DNA of 64,000 nt, taken from Vibrio spartinae (GTDB taxonomy: Bacteria; Pseudomonadota; Gammaproteobacteria; Enterobacterales; Vibrionaceae). Below, piece by piece: positions 10,309-22,322 of the stretch. The notes under the pieces are model-generated. The model saw nothing but the letters and a program-made list of their open reading frames with translations, had not been told where the DNA came from and did not search any database. The stretch spans positions 797,001 to 861,000 of the forward strand of contig NZ_AP024907.1 of assembly GCF_024347135.1 (NCBI RefSeq), read 5' to 3'. The translations under genes were made by a program, and so were the position numbers. Position 1 is the stretch's first letter, and the number at the start of each line of letters is the position of its first letter.

Positions 10309-11949
10309 ATGATGGAACAACCACTCGCTGATGAACAAAGGCTCTCTTGTGAGCAGCAAAAAGTGCTTGAACGACTCAATATTCACGGCAGCGTGGCTGA
10401 AGCGCAGTCTTATATTATTTCATCGGCGGCCCAGCTCTTTTTGGCTGAACTTTGTGCTCGTTTTGCGCCTCACGTCAAAACCTTATTGCAGCGTCGTATC
10501 GACCGGCAGGAAAGCATTGATCAGGGGACATTGCCTCACTTCTTGCCGGAAACTCAGTCGATTCGGGACGGACAGTGGAAAATTCTAGGTATTCCACAAG
10601 ATTTGCAGGACCGGCGGGTTGAAATTACCGGGCCGACCGACCGAAAGATGGTGATTAATGCGATGAATGCGAATGTAAAAGTGTTTATGGCTGATTTTGA
10701 AGACTCAATGTCTCCTGTCTGGTCAAAGATGCTGGAAGGACAAATTAACCTTCAGGATGCCGTCAATGGCACCATTCGTTATGTACAACCGGAAACCGGC
10801 AAGTCTTATCAGTTATGTGATGACCCTGCGGTGCTGATATGCCGGGTGCGGGGTCTGCATCTATGTGAAAAACATGTCACTTTTGAACAACAGCCTATCC
10901 CCGGTGCATTATTCGATTTTGCACTCTATTTTTTCAACAATTATCAGGCGTTACTGAAAAACGGGAGTGGCCCTTATTTCTATATTCCTAAACTGCAAAG
11001 CCATCAGGAAGCGAAATGGTGGAGCGATGTCTTCCATTTCACCGAAGCGTATTTCGGACTCAATACCGGTACGATCAAAGCAACCGTGTTGATTGAAACC
11101 CTGCCGGCAGTGTTTGAAATGGATGAAATCCTGTTTGCTATGAAAGAGCATATTGTCGGCCTGAATTGTGGCCGCTGGGACTATATTTTCAGCTACATCA
11201 AAACGTTGAAAAACTATCCGGATCGCGTACTGCCTGATCGTCAGGTCGTGACGATGGATAAGCCTTTCCTTAGTGCTTATTCCCGTCTGCTGATTCGGAC
11301 GTGTCACCGACGCGGTGCTTTCGCGATGGGGGGAATGGCTGCTTTCATTCCTGCCAAAGATGCAGCTCAGAACCTTCAGGTTCAGGAAAAAATTCGTCAG
11401 GACAAGTTGTTGGAAGGCACCAATGGTCATGATGGGACTTGGGTGGCTCACCCCGGTCTCGCTGATACCGCCATGGCCGTTTTTAACGAGGTGCTTGGCA
11501 GTCACCCCAATCAATTAAACGTCATGCGCGAGCATGATGCCCCGATCACCGCGGAAGAATTACTCCAGCCTTGTGCAGGGGAGCGAACCGAACAGGGAAT
11601 GCGACATAACATTCGGGTCGCATTGCAATACATCGAGGCTTGGATTTCCGGGAATGGTTGTGTACCGATTTATGGCCTGATGGAAGATGCGGCAACGGCA
11701 GAGATCTCCCGAACGTCTATCTGGCAATGGATTCAGCATCATAAGACATTGGATAACGGGGAGGTTGTGACGAAAGCTTTGTTCGAGCGTTATCTCGCTC
11801 AAGAGCTTGAAGTCGTGCACAAAGAAATCGGCGCCGAACGGTTTGAGCAAGGGCGTTTCAGTGAAGCCGCTCAACTGATGAAACGTCTGACGACCAGTGA
11901 TGAGTTAACGGCATTTTTAACGGTGCCGGGATATGACTACCTGGCGTAA
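10309..11949 (+). CDS. aceB: Malate synthase A
   Basis: Condenses glyoxylate with acetyl-CoA to malate, the second step of the glyoxylate shunt used for growth on acetate or fatty acids. At 546 aa it is close to E. coli AceB (533). Conserved segments include VFMADFEDSMSPVW, the acid/base-rich GLNCGRWDYIFSYIK, and LLEGTNGHDGTWVAHPGL. An AGAGGG ribosome site precedes the ATG. It is followed by aceA on the same strand after about 160 bases, and no aceK is seen next to them. Confidence 0.96.
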   Translation: MMEQPLADEQRLSCEQQKVLERLNIHGSVAEAQSYIISSAAQLFLAELCARFAPHVKTLLQRRIDRQESIDQGTLPHFLPETQSIRDGQWKILGIPQDLQDRRVEITGPTDRKMVINAMNANVKVFMADFEDSMSPVWSKMLEGQINLQDAVNGTIRYVQPETGKSYQLCDDPAVLICRVRGLHLCEKHVTFEQQPIPGALFDFALYFFNNYQALLKNGSGPYFYIPKLQSHQEAKWWSDVFHFTEAYFGLNTGTIKATVLIETLPAVFEMDEILFAMKEHIVGLNCGRWDYIFSYIKTLKNYPDRVLPDRQVVTMDKPFLSAYSRLLIRTCHRRGAFAMGGMAAFIPAKDAAQNLQVQEKIRQDKLLEGTNGHDGTWVAHPGLADTAMAVFNEVLGSHPNQLNVMREHDAPITAEELLQPCAGERTEQGMRHNIRVALQYIEAWISGNGCVPIYGLMEDAATAEISRTSIWQWIQHHKTLDNGEVVTKALFERYLAQELEVVHKEIGAERFEQGRFSEAAQLMKRLTTSDELTAFLTVPGYDYLA

Positions 11950-12107
11950 GCCGATAAAACGGGTGTAAGCCGATAAAAATAAATGAACAAAACGTGAAAC
12001 AAGCTTTTCGATGTCAATTGATCAACGCGGGTTTGATCAACATGGGTTGATAGAGAAAAGGAACAAGGATTACCGATATGATTCGGGATAACATGAAGGA
12101 TAAGACT

Positions 12108-13418
12108 ATGACTCTGACTCGTCGTCAACAAATTGAAGCACTAGAAAAAGACTGGGCAACCAATCCACGCTGGCAACATGTGAAACGGACTTATTCAGCC
12201 GAGGAAGTCGTCGCACTACGGGGATCGGTCATGCCGCAATACACCCTGTCACAGCATGGTGCTGATAAACTTTGGTCTTTGGTCAATGGTCAGGCGAAAA
12301 AAGGCTACGTGAACTGTCTGGGAGCACTGACCGGCGGACAGGCCGTTCAACAAGCCAAAGCCGGCATTGAGGCGATTTATTTGTCGGGGTGGCAAGTGGC
12401 TGCGGATAATAATACCGCTTCAGCCATGTATCCGGATCAATCCCTCTATCCGGTGGACTCTGTGCCGGCGGTAGTCAAAAGAATCAACAGTGCATTCCGG
12501 CGTGCCGATCAAATCCAGTGGTCGAATAACATGACCCCTGAAGATGAGGGCGGTATCGATTATTTTCTGCCGATTGTTGCCGACGCAGAGGCCGGTTTTG
12601 GTGGGATTCTTAACGCTTATGAGCTGATGAAACATATGATTGAAGCCGGAGCGGCTGGGGTTCATTTTGAAGATCAACTGGCATCGGTGAAAAAATGTGG
12701 TCACATGGGCGGTAAAGTGTTGGTGCCGACTCAAGAAGCCGTCCAAAAATTAATTGCAGCCCGCCTTGCTGCCGATGTGGCTGGCACGACGACACTGGTC
12801 ATTGCGCGAACTGATGCAAACGCAGCCGATTTGTTGACCTCCGATTGCGATCCTTATGATCAGGATTTTATTATCGGAGAGCGGACGGCTGAAGGGTTTT
12901 ATCGAGTGAAAGCGGGGATTGAACAGGCTATTTCTCGTGGTCTCGCCTATGCGCCCTATGCTGATTTAGTCTGGTGCGAAACCGCCAAACCTGATCTAGA
13001 AGAAGCGCGGCGTTTTGCGCAGGCGATTCATGAGCAGTATCCGGATCAGCTACTGGCATACAACTGTTCCCCTTCCTTTAACTGGGAGAAAAATCTCGAT
13101 GCGGAAACGATTCGTCACTTCCAACAGTCTCTCGCGGATATGGGATACCGCTATCAATTCATCACCTTAGCGGGGATTCATAACATGTGGTACAACATGT
13201 TCGATTTAGCCCATGCTTACGCACAGGGAGAAGGGATGCGTCATTACGTTGAAAAAGTTCAGCGGCCTGAGTTTGAAGCCGCAGAACAAGGATACACCTT
13301 CGTTGCACACCAGCAAGAAGTCGGAACCGGTTATTTTGACCGGGTGACCAATACGATTCAGGGCGGTTACTCTTCGGTGACAGCATTGACGGGGTCAACG
13401 GAAGAAGATCAGTTCTGA
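12108..13418 (+). CDS. aceA: Isocitrate lyase
   Basis: Cleaves isocitrate to succinate and glyoxylate, the first glyoxylate-shunt step. The catalytic-cysteine segment [13 protein letters not shown] is intact. I chose the ATG at 12108 (436 aa, [16 protein letters not shown]), preceded by AAGGA and aligning with family N-termini; an upstream in-frame ATG at 12078 would add 10 residues. It follows aceB and is closed by a strong terminator. Confidence 0.96.
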   Translation: MTLTRRQQIEALEKDWATNPRWQHVKRTYSAEEVVALRGSVMPQYTLSQHGADKLWSLVNGQAKKGYVNCLGALTGGQAVQQAKAGIEAIYLSGWQVAADNNTASAMYPDQSLYPVDSVPAVVKRINSAFRRADQIQWSNNMTPEDEGGIDYFLPIVADAEAGFGGILNAYELMKHMIEAGAAGVHFEDQLASVKKCGHMGGKVLVPTQEAVQKLIAARLAADVAGTTTLVIARTDANAADLLTSDCDPYDQDFIIGERTAEGFYRVKAGIEQAISRGLAYAPYADLVWCETAKPDLEEARRFAQAIHEQYPDQLLAYNCSPSFNWEKNLDAETIRHFQQSLADMGYRYQFITLAGIHNMWYNMFDLAHAYAQGEGMRHYVEKVQRPEFEAAEQGYTFVAHQQEVGTGYFDRVTNTIQGGYSSVTALTGSTEEDQF

Positions 13419-13490
13419 ATATCGCGAACGAAGCTTTTTACCACTAACCTTGCCATTTTACTTTGCAATTCATCGCGTCTGATTGCAAAG

Positions 13491-13516
13491 AGAGCAGCTT
13501 AGGCTGCTCTTTTTTT
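13491..13516 (+). terminator. Rho-independent terminator after aceA
   Basis: AGAGCAGC and GCTGCTCT form a perfect 8-base-pair stem with a TTAG loop, followed by a T run. Confidence 0.88.
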
Positions 13517-13578
13517 GTGATCACTTTTTGTGATAACGCATCAAATTTGATGGCCGTTACTTATACTAAAGGGATATG

Positions 13579-14040
13579 CTAAAGGGAATCTCTATTTTCG
13601 CCTTCGAGCTCATCGGGTTCGGCTTCTTCTTGTAGTTCGAGTAGGTTAATCGCAATCGCAACAAAGTCGTTGTCGGTGATGATCCCAACCAAACGATCAT
13701 TTTCGATCACGGGGAGACAACCGACCTTATGTTTTTGCATAAACAAGGCACTTTCTTTCAGCCCTGCATCGGGTGAAACCGTGATCATCTGTGTATGCAT
13801 GATTTCAGACAGCGGGTGAGAGAGTAAGATTGTCGAAGGAGAAATATCCCGATTCAGGCAGGAATGCTGAGCTTGTAAGATGTCTCTCTGTGAAACGATA
13901 CCCAGAATTTTCTGATGTTGATCGACCACCGGAATATGGTGAATTTCATACTTCTCCATAAATGCCCGGGCCTCTTCTATGGTATGTGTCGGGGTCAGGG
14001 TATGGGGATGGCGAGTCATCATGTCTTCAATCTTGATCAT
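13579..14040 (-). CDS. Two-CBS-domain protein
   Basis: A 153-aa protein made almost entirely of a tandem CBS pair: domain 1 at about residues 5-60 (MMTRHPHTLTP ... VVDQHQKILGIVSQRDIL) and domain 2 at about 78-135 (MHTQMITVSPDA ... VIENDRLVGIITDNDFV). CBS pairs bind adenosine nucleotides and usually sense energy state. No partner domain is attached, so the regulated target cannot be named. It is divergent from queA. Confidence 0.88.
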   Translation of the reverse strand: MIKIEDMMTRHPHTLTPTHTIEEARAFMEKYEIHHIPVVDQHQKILGIVSQRDILQAQHSCLNRDISPSTILLSHPLSEIMHTQMITVSPDAGLKESALFMQKHKVGCLPVIENDRLVGIITDNDFVAIAINLLELQEEAEPDELEGENRDSL

Positions 14041-14265
14041 AGTGAACTCCTTACTGAAGCGGCAATCATCTGTTGTAGTGAATACAAGAAGGTGAATACC
14101 CTGACTATAGTAATTTCTGCAAGGCAGAGATGAGAGATCGAAACCGATTTCTGGTTTTTGTTAAAAAATTATTCCGGATTTAGCCTGAATCAATGGAATA
14201 CGCTGCCGTCCTCGCTGATTTCCGTATATACTACCGCGCTGCGAATGACTAGACAGAAAAGAGTT

Positions 14266-15327
14266 ATGCAAGTTTCCGATTTTCATTTTGACTTACCTGA
14301 TGAGCTGATAGCCCGATACCCAAAAGCTGAACGGACATCGAGTCGTCTGTTGCAGCTCAACGGCGAGACGGGGGCCGTTGTTGACGGAACCTTCACCGAT
14401 GTTTTGAATCTGGTGCGGCCGGGAGATTTACTGGTGTTCAATAACACGCGAGTCATCCCGGCACGAATGTTTGGTCGAAAGGCTTCGGGTGGCAAGATTG
14501 AAGTGTTGGTTGAGCGAATGCTGGATGAGCACAGCATTCTGGCTCACGTCCGTTCTTCAAAAGCACCACGTGCCGGCAGTGCATTATTGCTGGGCGAAAA
14601 TGACGACTATCCAGCGACCATGGTTGCGCGTCATGATGCCTTGTTCGAGATTCGTCTGGAGACTGAAGTGACAGTGCTGGACGTTTTGAACGCCATCGGG
14701 CACATGCCTTTACCACCTTATATTGACCGGCCTGATGAAGACGCAGATAAAGATCGTTATCAAACCGTCTATAACGAAAAACCGGGTGCAGTTGCCGCAC
14801 CAACGGCAGGGTTACATTTTGATACTGATTTGCTTGAACAAATTGCGGCAAAAGGTGTCGAAATGGCTTATGTTACGCTCCATGTCGGTGCCGGTACATT
14901 TCAGCCTGTCCGGGTTGAACATATTCATGATCACCACATGCACGCTGAATACGTGGAAGTGCCTCCCGCTGTTGTGGATGCAATTACCGCGACTCGTCAA
15001 CGGGGTGGTCGAGTTATTGCGGTCGGAACCACGTCGGTTCGTTCGTTAGAAAGTGCTGCACAGCAGGCGTTGCAAAACGGCACAGCGTTGGCACCTTTCT
15101 TCGGGGATACCGAGATTTTCATTTATCCGGGATATGAATATCAGGTTATTGATTGTCTGATTACCAATTTTCACCTGCCGGAATCAACGTTGATCATGCT
15201 GGTGAGTGCTTTTGCCGGTTATGACAATGTGATGGCAGCGTATCGTCATGCTGTTGAACAAAAATATCGCTTTTTCAGTTATGGTGACGCGATGTTCATT
15301 GAAAAGCGTCAGCATGAAAGCACATAA
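14266..15327 (+). CDS. queA: tRNA preQ1(34) S-adenosylmethionine ribosyltransferase-isomerase QueA
   Basis: Adds a cyclopentene ring, derived from the ribose of S-adenosylmethionine, to preQ1 in tRNA to form epoxyqueuosine. I use the ATG at 14266 (353 aa; E. coli 356), because [19 protein letters not shown] aligns with the family start and 36 upstream codons in the same frame look non-native. Conserved blocks [22 protein letters not shown] and [10 protein letters not shown] are present. It is immediately upstream of tgt, the preceding enzyme in queuosine synthesis. Confidence 0.95.
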   Translation: MQVSDFHFDLPDELIARYPKAERTSSRLLQLNGETGAVVDGTFTDVLNLVRPGDLLVFNNTRVIPARMFGRKASGGKIEVLVERMLDEHSILAHVRSSKAPRAGSALLLGENDDYPATMVARHDALFEIRLETEVTVLDVLNAIGHMPLPPYIDRPDEDADKDRYQTVYNEKPGAVAAPTAGLHFDTDLLEQIAAKGVEMAYVTLHVGAGTFQPVRVEHIHDHHMHAEYVEVPPAVVDAITATRQRGGRVIAVGTTSVRSLESAAQQALQNGTALAPFFGDTEIFIYPGYEYQVIDCLITNFHLPESTLIMLVSAFAGYDNVMAAYRHAVEQKYRFFSYGDAMFIEKRQHEST

Positions 15328-15397
15328 ACATAGCGTATACAAACGCTAGTCAATGATGTTTGTGAAGCACGAACATCCAAGAGAAAATTTCTCGTAG

Positions 15398-16567
<1,170 letters not shown>

Positions 16568-16677
16568 ACGGATTGCGCCAGCGAGAGATAATCATCAAGT
16601 GGTTGAAATTCCAATGGCGCAACCCAACAATAAGACTAATATGATTTAACAACAATAACCCAAGAGGACGTTTCTCA

Positions 16678-17010
16678 ATGAGTTTAATTTCTGTTGCCCA
16701 CGCGGCGGGCGAAGGCGCACCACAAGGTGGTGGTTTTGAAATGCTGATCATGCTGGCTGTGTTTGCTGTCATCTTCTATTTCATGATTTATCGACCACAA
16801 GCCAAACGTAGCAAAGAACATAAAAATCTGATGTCTTCGATGGCAAAAGGTGATGAAGTATTAACCAGTGGTGGTTTGATTGGCAAAATCATCAAAATTG
16901 CTGATGACCATGATTTCATTACGATCGAATTGAACCCGAATAATCCTGTTGTGATTAAAAAGGATTTCGTTACTGCAGTGTTGCCAAAAGGTACGCTTAA
17001 ATCTCTATAA
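16678..17010 (+). CDS. yajC: Sec translocon accessory protein YajC
   Basis: Small inner-membrane protein associated with SecDF. The 110-aa sequence has one membrane segment (about residues 20-42, EMLIMLAVFAVIFYFMIYRPQ) and a cytoplasmic domain with the conserved GDEVLTSGGLIGKI segment. It lies just upstream of secD, as in most gammaproteobacteria. Confidence 0.95.
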   Translation: MSLISVAHAAGEGAPQGGGFEMLIMLAVFAVIFYFMIYRPQAKRSKEHKNLMSSMAKGDEVLTSGGLIGKIIKIADDHDFITIELNPNNPVVIKKDFVTAVLPKGTLKSL

Positions 17011-17029
17011 CAGCTAGAGGATCCTCGCT

Positions 17030-18886
17030 GTGCTGAACCGTTACCCATTATGGAAGTATCTGATGGTGGCATTGATTATTGCCATCTCTGCATTGTATGC
17101 ACTTCCGAATATTTACGGTGAAGATCCAGCTGTTCAAATAACTGGGGCGCGTGGCGCCTCCGTTGATATGGCAACGCTGGATACTGTCACCCAATCGCTT
17201 GACAAAGCGCACCTTTCTTACAAATCAGCCGCTTTAGAAAACGGCTCTGTTCTTGTCCGGTTCAATAGTACCGATACCCAACTGAGTGCTCGGGATACGA
17301 TTCGGGAAGCGCTTGACCGTAATATGATCGTGGCATTGAACCTTGCACCATTGACACCCCATTGGCTGGAGTCTATCGGTGCGACACCGATGAAGCTGGG
17401 GCTTGATTTACGCGGTGGCGTACATTTCCTGATGGAAGTGGATATGGATGCCGCGATGGACAAATTGCTGACTCAGGAAGAAGATGCCTTCCGAACCGAG
17501 CTTCGGGAAGCAAAAATTCGTTATCGTGCGGTTCATACGGTTGACAATAAGCGTTTGGAAGTTGTGCTACGTAACGAAGAGCAGGCCAATGAGGCTGTGA
17601 ACATTCTTCAACCAAAACACCGGGACATGACCATCTCAGCGACAGAAAACCAAGGTCGCTATGTTCTGAAAGCGGTGTATACCGAAACGCGTCTGCAAGA
17701 AATCCGTAATTATGCTGTTGAGCAGAACATTACGATTTTAAGAAACCGGGTGAATGAACTGGGTGTCGCAGAGCCATTGGTGCAGCGTCAGGGAGCAAGC
17801 CGTATTGTGGTTGAGCTGCCCGGTGTCCAAGATACTGCCCGTGCCAAAGAAATTTTGGGGGCGACGGCAACATTGGAATTCCGTCAAGTTGATACCAGTG
17901 TCGATTTGGCAGCGGCTGCCGCCGGACGTGTCCCACCGGGAACAGAGGTCAAGCTTGATCGTCAAGGTCGTCCGGTTGTGCTGAAAAAACGGGTGATTCT
18001 GGGTGGTTCCAGTATTACCGATGCAAGCTCTAGTGCTGATGAATATGGCCGACCTCAGGTGAATATCTCTCTCGATAGCGAAGGCGGCAGCAAAATGGCT
18101 GCGTTTTCCGAGAAGAATATCGGTAAGTTGATGGCAACTGTTTTTGCGGAGTATAAAGACAGTGGTCGTAAGACACCGAAAGGAAAAATTATCCTGACGA
18201 AGCATGAAGAAGTGATTAACCAAGCGACCATTCAGTCGGCTTTGGGACGTAGTTTCCGGATTACGGGGATCGATTCTTCCGCAGAAGCACATAATCTGGC
18301 ATTGCTGCTTCGTGCCGGTGCTCTGATTGCTCCGATTTCTATTGTTGAAGAGCGGACAATCGGTCCGTCAATGGGACAACAGAATATCGATATGGGGATT
18401 CAGGCATGTCTCTGGGGGATGCTCGCAGTCATGCTGTTTACCGCATTTTACTATCGCAAGTTCGGTTTGATTGCGAATTTGGCGCTGATGGCAAACTTAG
18501 TCTTGATTGTCGGAGTGATGTCGATGATCCCCGGAGCAACAATGACATTGCCGGGCATTGCAGGGATAGTATTGACTGTCGGTATGGCAGTGGATGCGAA
18601 CGTGCTGATCTTTGAGCGGATTCGTGAAGAGCTTGTTGAAGGGCGTAATCCGCAACAGGCGATACATCAGGGATATGCCAACGCATTTAGCACCATTGCT
18701 GATGCCAATATCACAACGTTAATCACTGCGATTATCTTGTTTGCGGTCGGAACCGGTGCAATCAAAGGATTTGCTGTGACGTTGTCCATTGGTATTCTGA
18801 CTTCAATGTTTACTGCCATTATTGGAACACGTTGTGTGGTGAACTTGCTTTATGGCGGCAAGCGGATTAAGAAATTGTCGATCTAA
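17030..18886 (+). CDS. secD: Protein translocase subunit SecD
   Basis: Inner-membrane RND-type subunit that uses proton motive force to help complete Sec-dependent export. At 618 aa it matches E. coli (615). It shows an N-terminal membrane segment, the D1 motif [15 protein letters not shown], a large periplasmic region with the P1 ferredoxin-like domain, and five C-terminal membrane segments with the [18 protein letters not shown] motif. The start is a GTG with an AGAGGATCC site. Confidence 0.97.
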   Translation: MLNRYPLWKYLMVALIIAISALYALPNIYGEDPAVQITGARGASVDMATLDTVTQSLDKAHLSYKSAALENGSVLVRFNSTDTQLSARDTIREALDRNMIVALNLAPLTPHWLESIGATPMKLGLDLRGGVHFLMEVDMDAAMDKLLTQEEDAFRTELREAKIRYRAVHTVDNKRLEVVLRNEEQANEAVNILQPKHRDMTISATENQGRYVLKAVYTETRLQEIRNYAVEQNITILRNRVNELGVAEPLVQRQGASRIVVELPGVQDTARAKEILGATATLEFRQVDTSVDLAAAAAGRVPPGTEVKLDRQGRPVVLKKRVILGGSSITDASSSADEYGRPQVNISLDSEGGSKMAAFSEKNIGKLMATVFAEYKDSGRKTPKGKIILTKHEEVINQATIQSALGRSFRITGIDSSAEAHNLALLLRAGALIAPISIVEERTIGPSMGQQNIDMGIQACLWGMLAVMLFTAFYYRKFGLIANLALMANLVLIVGVMSMIPGATMTLPGIAGIVLTVGMAVDANVLIFERIREELVEGRNPQQAIHQGYANAFSTIADANITTLITAIILFAVGTGAIKGFAVTLSIGILTSMFTAIIGTRCVVNLLYGGKRIKKLSI

Positions 18887-18917
18887 TCGTCGTCATGATT
18901 AAAAGCTGGGAATAGAT

Positions 18918-19865
18918 ATGTTTCAAATTCTAAAAGCAAAGCAAGCGATCAACTTTATGCGTTGGTCGAAGTTTGCCTTCGTCCTTTCCGCGTTACTGAT
19001 TGTGGCGTCTATCGTGACAATCTCGACGAAGGGATTTAACTGGGGGCTCGATTTTACCGGTGGTACGCTGATTGAAGTGAGTTTTGAGCAACCGGCTGAT
19101 CTTCAACAGGTCAGGGGCGCGCTTGAAGCGAAAGGTTTTGGTGATGCGACGGTACAAAACTTTGGTTCTGCCAAAGATGTGATGGTTCGCCTCCGTCCGC
19201 GTGATAATGTTGCCGGTGAAGCTTTAGGCAACCAGATCATTAGCGCAATCAATACTGCGACAGGGCAGCATGTTGAAATGCGTCGTATCGAGTTTGTCGG
19301 TCCCAATGTGGGTGATGAACTGACTGAAGCGGGTGGGATGGCAATCCTGATATCGCTTCTCTGTATCCTGATGTATGTATCGATGCGTTTTGAATGGCGT
19401 TTATCTGCCGGGGCGGTTTTAGCTTTGGCGCATGACGTGACCATTACTCTCGGTGTGTTTTCGCTCTTACAGATCGAAGTCGATCTGACGATCGTTGCGG
19501 CATTGCTGACGGTGGTGGGCTACTCACTGAACGATACAATCGTTGTCTTTGACCGGATTCGTGAGAATTTCCGTAAAATGCGGAAAGGAGAATCTGATGA
19601 AGTGATGAATAATTCAATTACACAGACGCTGAGCCGGACTTTAATTACCTCCGCTACGACGTTATTTGTGGTGATTGCTTTGTTTGTTAAAGGTGGGGCG
19701 ATGATTCACGGGTTTGCACTGGCACTGTTACTTGGTATCACTGTCGGGACATACTCTTCAATCTACGTTGCTTCTGCGCTGGCCTTAAAACTAGGGATTA
19801 AACGTGAGCACTTACTTCAACCGCAAGTTGAGAAGGAAGGTGCGGAGTTTGATGAACGCCCTTAG
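18918..19865 (+). CDS. secF: Protein translocase subunit SecF
   Basis: Partner of SecD. The 315-aa protein has six predicted membrane segments, the short periplasmic loop, and motifs GLDFTGGTLIEV and GYSLNDTIVVFDRIREN. It is 31 bases after secD and closed by a strong terminator, so it ends the yajC-secDF operon. Confidence 0.97.
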   Translation: MFQILKAKQAINFMRWSKFAFVLSALLIVASIVTISTKGFNWGLDFTGGTLIEVSFEQPADLQQVRGALEAKGFGDATVQNFGSAKDVMVRLRPRDNVAGEALGNQIISAINTATGQHVEMRRIEFVGPNVGDELTEAGGMAILISLLCILMYVSMRFEWRLSAGAVLALAHDVTITLGVFSLLQIEVDLTIVAALLTVVGYSLNDTIVVFDRIRENFRKMRKGESDEVMNNSITQTLSRTLITSATTLFVVIALFVKGGAMIHGFALALLLGITVGTYSSIYVASALALKLGIKREHLLQPQVEKEGAEFDERP

Positions 19866-19880
19866 CGCGCATTGAGCTAA

Positions 19881-19913
19881 AAAAAACCGCTGATATCAAT
19901 CAGCGGTTTTTTT
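19881..19913. terminator. Bidirectional terminator between secF and suhB
   Basis: CCGCTGAT and ATCAGCGG stem with an ATCA loop, flanked by an A run and a T run, lies between convergent secF and suhB and can serve both. Confidence 0.9.
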
Positions 19914-19937
19914 ATGTTTAGAGCATTCAAGCCATGA

Positions 19938-20741
19938 CTATTTTAGAATCGCATCATTACCCTGTTCACGGATATGCTTCAGGATTGCTTTGACTCCTTT
20001 GGCGCTTGATGCCACGACATTGCCTGACTTCATGTAATTTGTGCCGCCTGCGAAATCTGTCACGATAACCCCGGCTTCACGAGCGATAAGATCGCCTGCT
20101 GCCATATCCCATGGTTTCAATCCCAGTTCAAAGAAACCATCGACACGATTCGCGGCAACGTAGCATAAATCCAATGCGGCAGAGCCGGTTCTGCGGAAGT
20201 CTGCACATTCAGTGAAGAGAGCAGAGACAATTTTTAGGTAAGATTCAGCGTGCTGTTTCTGTTTAAAAGGAAAACCGGTTGCCAGCACAGTACCCTGTAA
20301 ATCTTTGAGCGCATTGACGCGAACTCGGGAACTGTTCAACTGTGCGCCTGAACCACGTTGTGCGGTAAACAGTTCATTCAACATTGGGTCATAAACACAG
20401 GCGACTTCTGTTCTGCCTTTGATACTGACTGCGATAGATACAGAAAAGTGAGGTATTCCTCTGAGGAAGTTGGTTGTGCCATCCAGTGGGTCGATGATCC
20501 ATTGTACGTCTTGATCTTTTCCTTCAATCAGGCCATTTTCTTCAGCAATGATGACATGTTCTGGATAAGAGTTTTTGATCACGTCGATAATAATAGACTC
20601 TGCTTCTTGGTCTACATTCGTTACGAAATCGTTCGTACCTTTTTGAGTAGACTGAATTTTGTCAGTGTTTTCTAGTGATTTAGCAATATGGTTGCCAGCT
20701 TTTCGTGCGGCACGAATAGCGATATTAAGCATTGGATGCAT
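19938..20741 (-). CDS. suhB: Inositol-1-monophosphatase SuhB
   Basis: Mg-dependent inositol monophosphatase family. In E. coli, SuhB also works with Nus factors in rRNA transcription antitermination. The 267-aa protein begins MHPMLNIAIRAARKAGNHIAKS, as in E. coli. The metal-binding motif WIDPLDGTTNFLRGIPHF and the distal GLKPWDMAAGDLIAREAG are intact. It is divergent from trmJ. Confidence 0.96.
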   Translation of the reverse strand: MHPMLNIAIRAARKAGNHIAKSLENTDKIQSTQKGTNDFVTNVDQEAESIIIDVIKNSYPEHVIIAEENGLIEGKDQDVQWIIDPLDGTTNFLRGIPHFSVSIAVSIKGRTEVACVYDPMLNELFTAQRGSGAQLNSSRVRVNALKDLQGTVLATGFPFKQKQHAESYLKIVSALFTECADFRRTGSAALDLCYVAANRVDGFFELGLKPWDMAAGDLIAREAGVIVTDFAGGTNYMKSGNVVASSAKGVKAILKHIREQGNDAILK

Positions 20742-20938
20742 ACGGGTTTCCCAACGGATGTTAAAGAACGAAAAAAGCGGGCTGAAGTATACCAGAGATA
20801 TTCAGAAAAGGAAGTGGTTAAATGATGTTCTATAGGGGATTATTTCACTCAGAACCTGACCATTTTTATCTGCTTTATGATAACATCGACAGCTATCAAT
20901 GATGTCGTCATCCCATAATCAATAAAGTAGAATCACCC

Positions 20939-21661
20939 ATGCTCAGTCAAGTGAAAATCGTGCTCGTCGGCACTTCTCATTCAGGTAATATCGGTTCAGC
21001 GGCTCGGGCTATGAAAGTGATGGGATTCAGCCAGATGGTTTTGGTTGCGCCTCAATGTGAGGTTGATGCTCAGGCTATTGCAATGGCTGCTGGTGCCAGT
21101 GACATTGCGTTAAATGCAATCGTCGTTGATTCCCTCGAAGCCGCTGTTGAAGATTGTCAGTTAGTGGTTGGCAGTAGTGCTCGTTCGAGAACACTGTCTT
21201 GGCCCATGTTGACCCCGAGAGCGTGCGGAGAACGTTTTGTGCAGGAAGGGGAGCAAGCACCGGTTGCATTAGTGTTTGGTCGGGAGAGAACGGGCCTGAC
21301 GAATGAAGAATTACAGAAGTGCCATTATCATGTCGCGATTCCGGCGAATCCGGAATACAGCTCTTTGAATCTGGCGATGGCGGTACAAACGCTTTGTTAT
21401 GAGATTCGTGTCGCCAATTTGGATCGGCAAGCGCAGGCTTTTCCCCAGGAAGCACCGTCAGCGTATCCGCGTCATGATGAGTTAGAACGATTCTATCAGC
21501 ACCTAGAGAAAGTGCTGTATCAGACCCAATTTATTACCGAAGAACAACCCAACCTGGTAATGAATAAATTACGTCGTTTATTTAGTCGTGCCCGCCCGGA
21601 ATCTCAGGAAATCAACATATTAAGAGGTATTTTGACATCGATTGAACGATGCGCGAAATAA
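20939..21661 (+). CDS. trmJ: tRNA (cytidine/uridine-2'-O-)-methyltransferase TrmJ
   Basis: SPOUT-fold methyltransferase acting on the ribose of position 32 in tRNA. The 240-aa protein contains the knot motifs [21 protein letters not shown] (N-terminal) and [15 protein letters not shown] / [19 protein letters not shown], typical of TrmJ. It is directly upstream of iscR, the standard gammaproteobacterial order. Confidence 0.95.
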   Translation: MLSQVKIVLVGTSHSGNIGSAARAMKVMGFSQMVLVAPQCEVDAQAIAMAAGASDIALNAIVVDSLEAAVEDCQLVVGSSARSRTLSWPMLTPRACGERFVQEGEQAPVALVFGRERTGLTNEELQKCHYHVAIPANPEYSSLNLAMAVQTLCYEIRVANLDRQAQAFPQEAPSAYPRHDELERFYQHLEKVLYQTQFITEEQPNLVMNKLRRLFSRARPESQEINILRGILTSIERCAK

Positions 21662-21682
21662 CCGTTTTTATCGAGTGGTTAA

Positions 21683-21732
21683 ATACCCGACTAAATAGGT
21701 CAAATAAATACTTGACCTATTTAGTCGGGTAT
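21683..21732. promoter_or_regulatory. iscR promoter region with 21-base perfect inverted repeat (IscR type 1 sites)
   Basis: Two perfectly inverted 21-base arms (21683-21703 and 21712-21732) are separated by 8 bases. The right arm reads TTGACC-TATT-TAGTCGGGTAT, which fits the type 1 site that Fe-S-loaded IscR uses to repress its own promoter in E. coli; the left arm is a mirror copy. TTGACC may also be the -35 element. The structure begins 22 bases after the trmJ stop, so it could also act as a hairpin in read-through RNA. Confidence 0.8.
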
Positions 21733-21774
21733 GACACACTCCTATCCACATAAACGGTGTGGATACAAGTGATT

Positions 21775-22296
21775 ATGAGATTAACATCAAAAGGAAGATA
21801 TGCAGTAACAGCCATGCTTGATGTGGCTCTGCATTCGCAACAAAATCCAGTGCCGCTGGCTGATATCTCCGAGCGTCAAGGAATTTCTTTGTCCTATCTG
21901 GAGCAGTTGTTCGCAAAACTGCGTAAAGCCGGATTGGTTGCAAGTGTCCGAGGACCGGGAGGCGGATACCGTTTAGGCTCCGAAGCCTATGCGATTTCTA
22001 TCGGACATATTATCGGTGCTGTTGATGAATCCGTCGATGCAACCAAATGTTCAGGGAAAGGCGATTGTCAGGGCGGAACTCGTTGTCTGACACATACACT
22101 TTGGTGCGATCTAAGTTCTCGTATTAGTGATTTTCTCAATAATATCACACTGGGTGATCTGATGAATGATAACGAAGTAATAGAAATTTCAGATCGACAG
22201 AATGTAGACCTTGCAATCAATCAGGGACGCACGCAGCAGAAGCCGCCTTCGGTACAAGCCGAACCCGTGTCTCTTAGAGCGAATGCTCGGTCATAA
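21775..22296 (+). CDS. iscR: Fe-S cluster-responsive regulator IscR
   Basis: Rrf2-family regulator of Fe-S assembly. The ATG at 21775 gives 173 aa starting [20 protein letters not shown], identical in pattern to E. coli; a GTG 18 bases upstream is less likely. Cluster ligands Cys92, Cys98, Cys104 and His107 are all present in [16 protein letters not shown]. The C-terminal tail is about ten residues longer than in E. coli. It leads the isc operon behind the inverted-repeat operator. Confidence 0.97.
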   Translation: MRLTSKGRYAVTAMLDVALHSQQNPVPLADISERQGISLSYLEQLFAKLRKAGLVASVRGPGGGYRLGSEAYAISIGHIIGAVDESVDATKCSGKGDCQGGTRCLTHTLWCDLSSRISDFLNNITLGDLMNDNEVIEISDRQNVDLAINQGRTQQKPPSVQAEPVSLRANARS

Positions 22297-22322
22297 TTGC
22301 TAGTTTTACATTGGAGTAGAAA

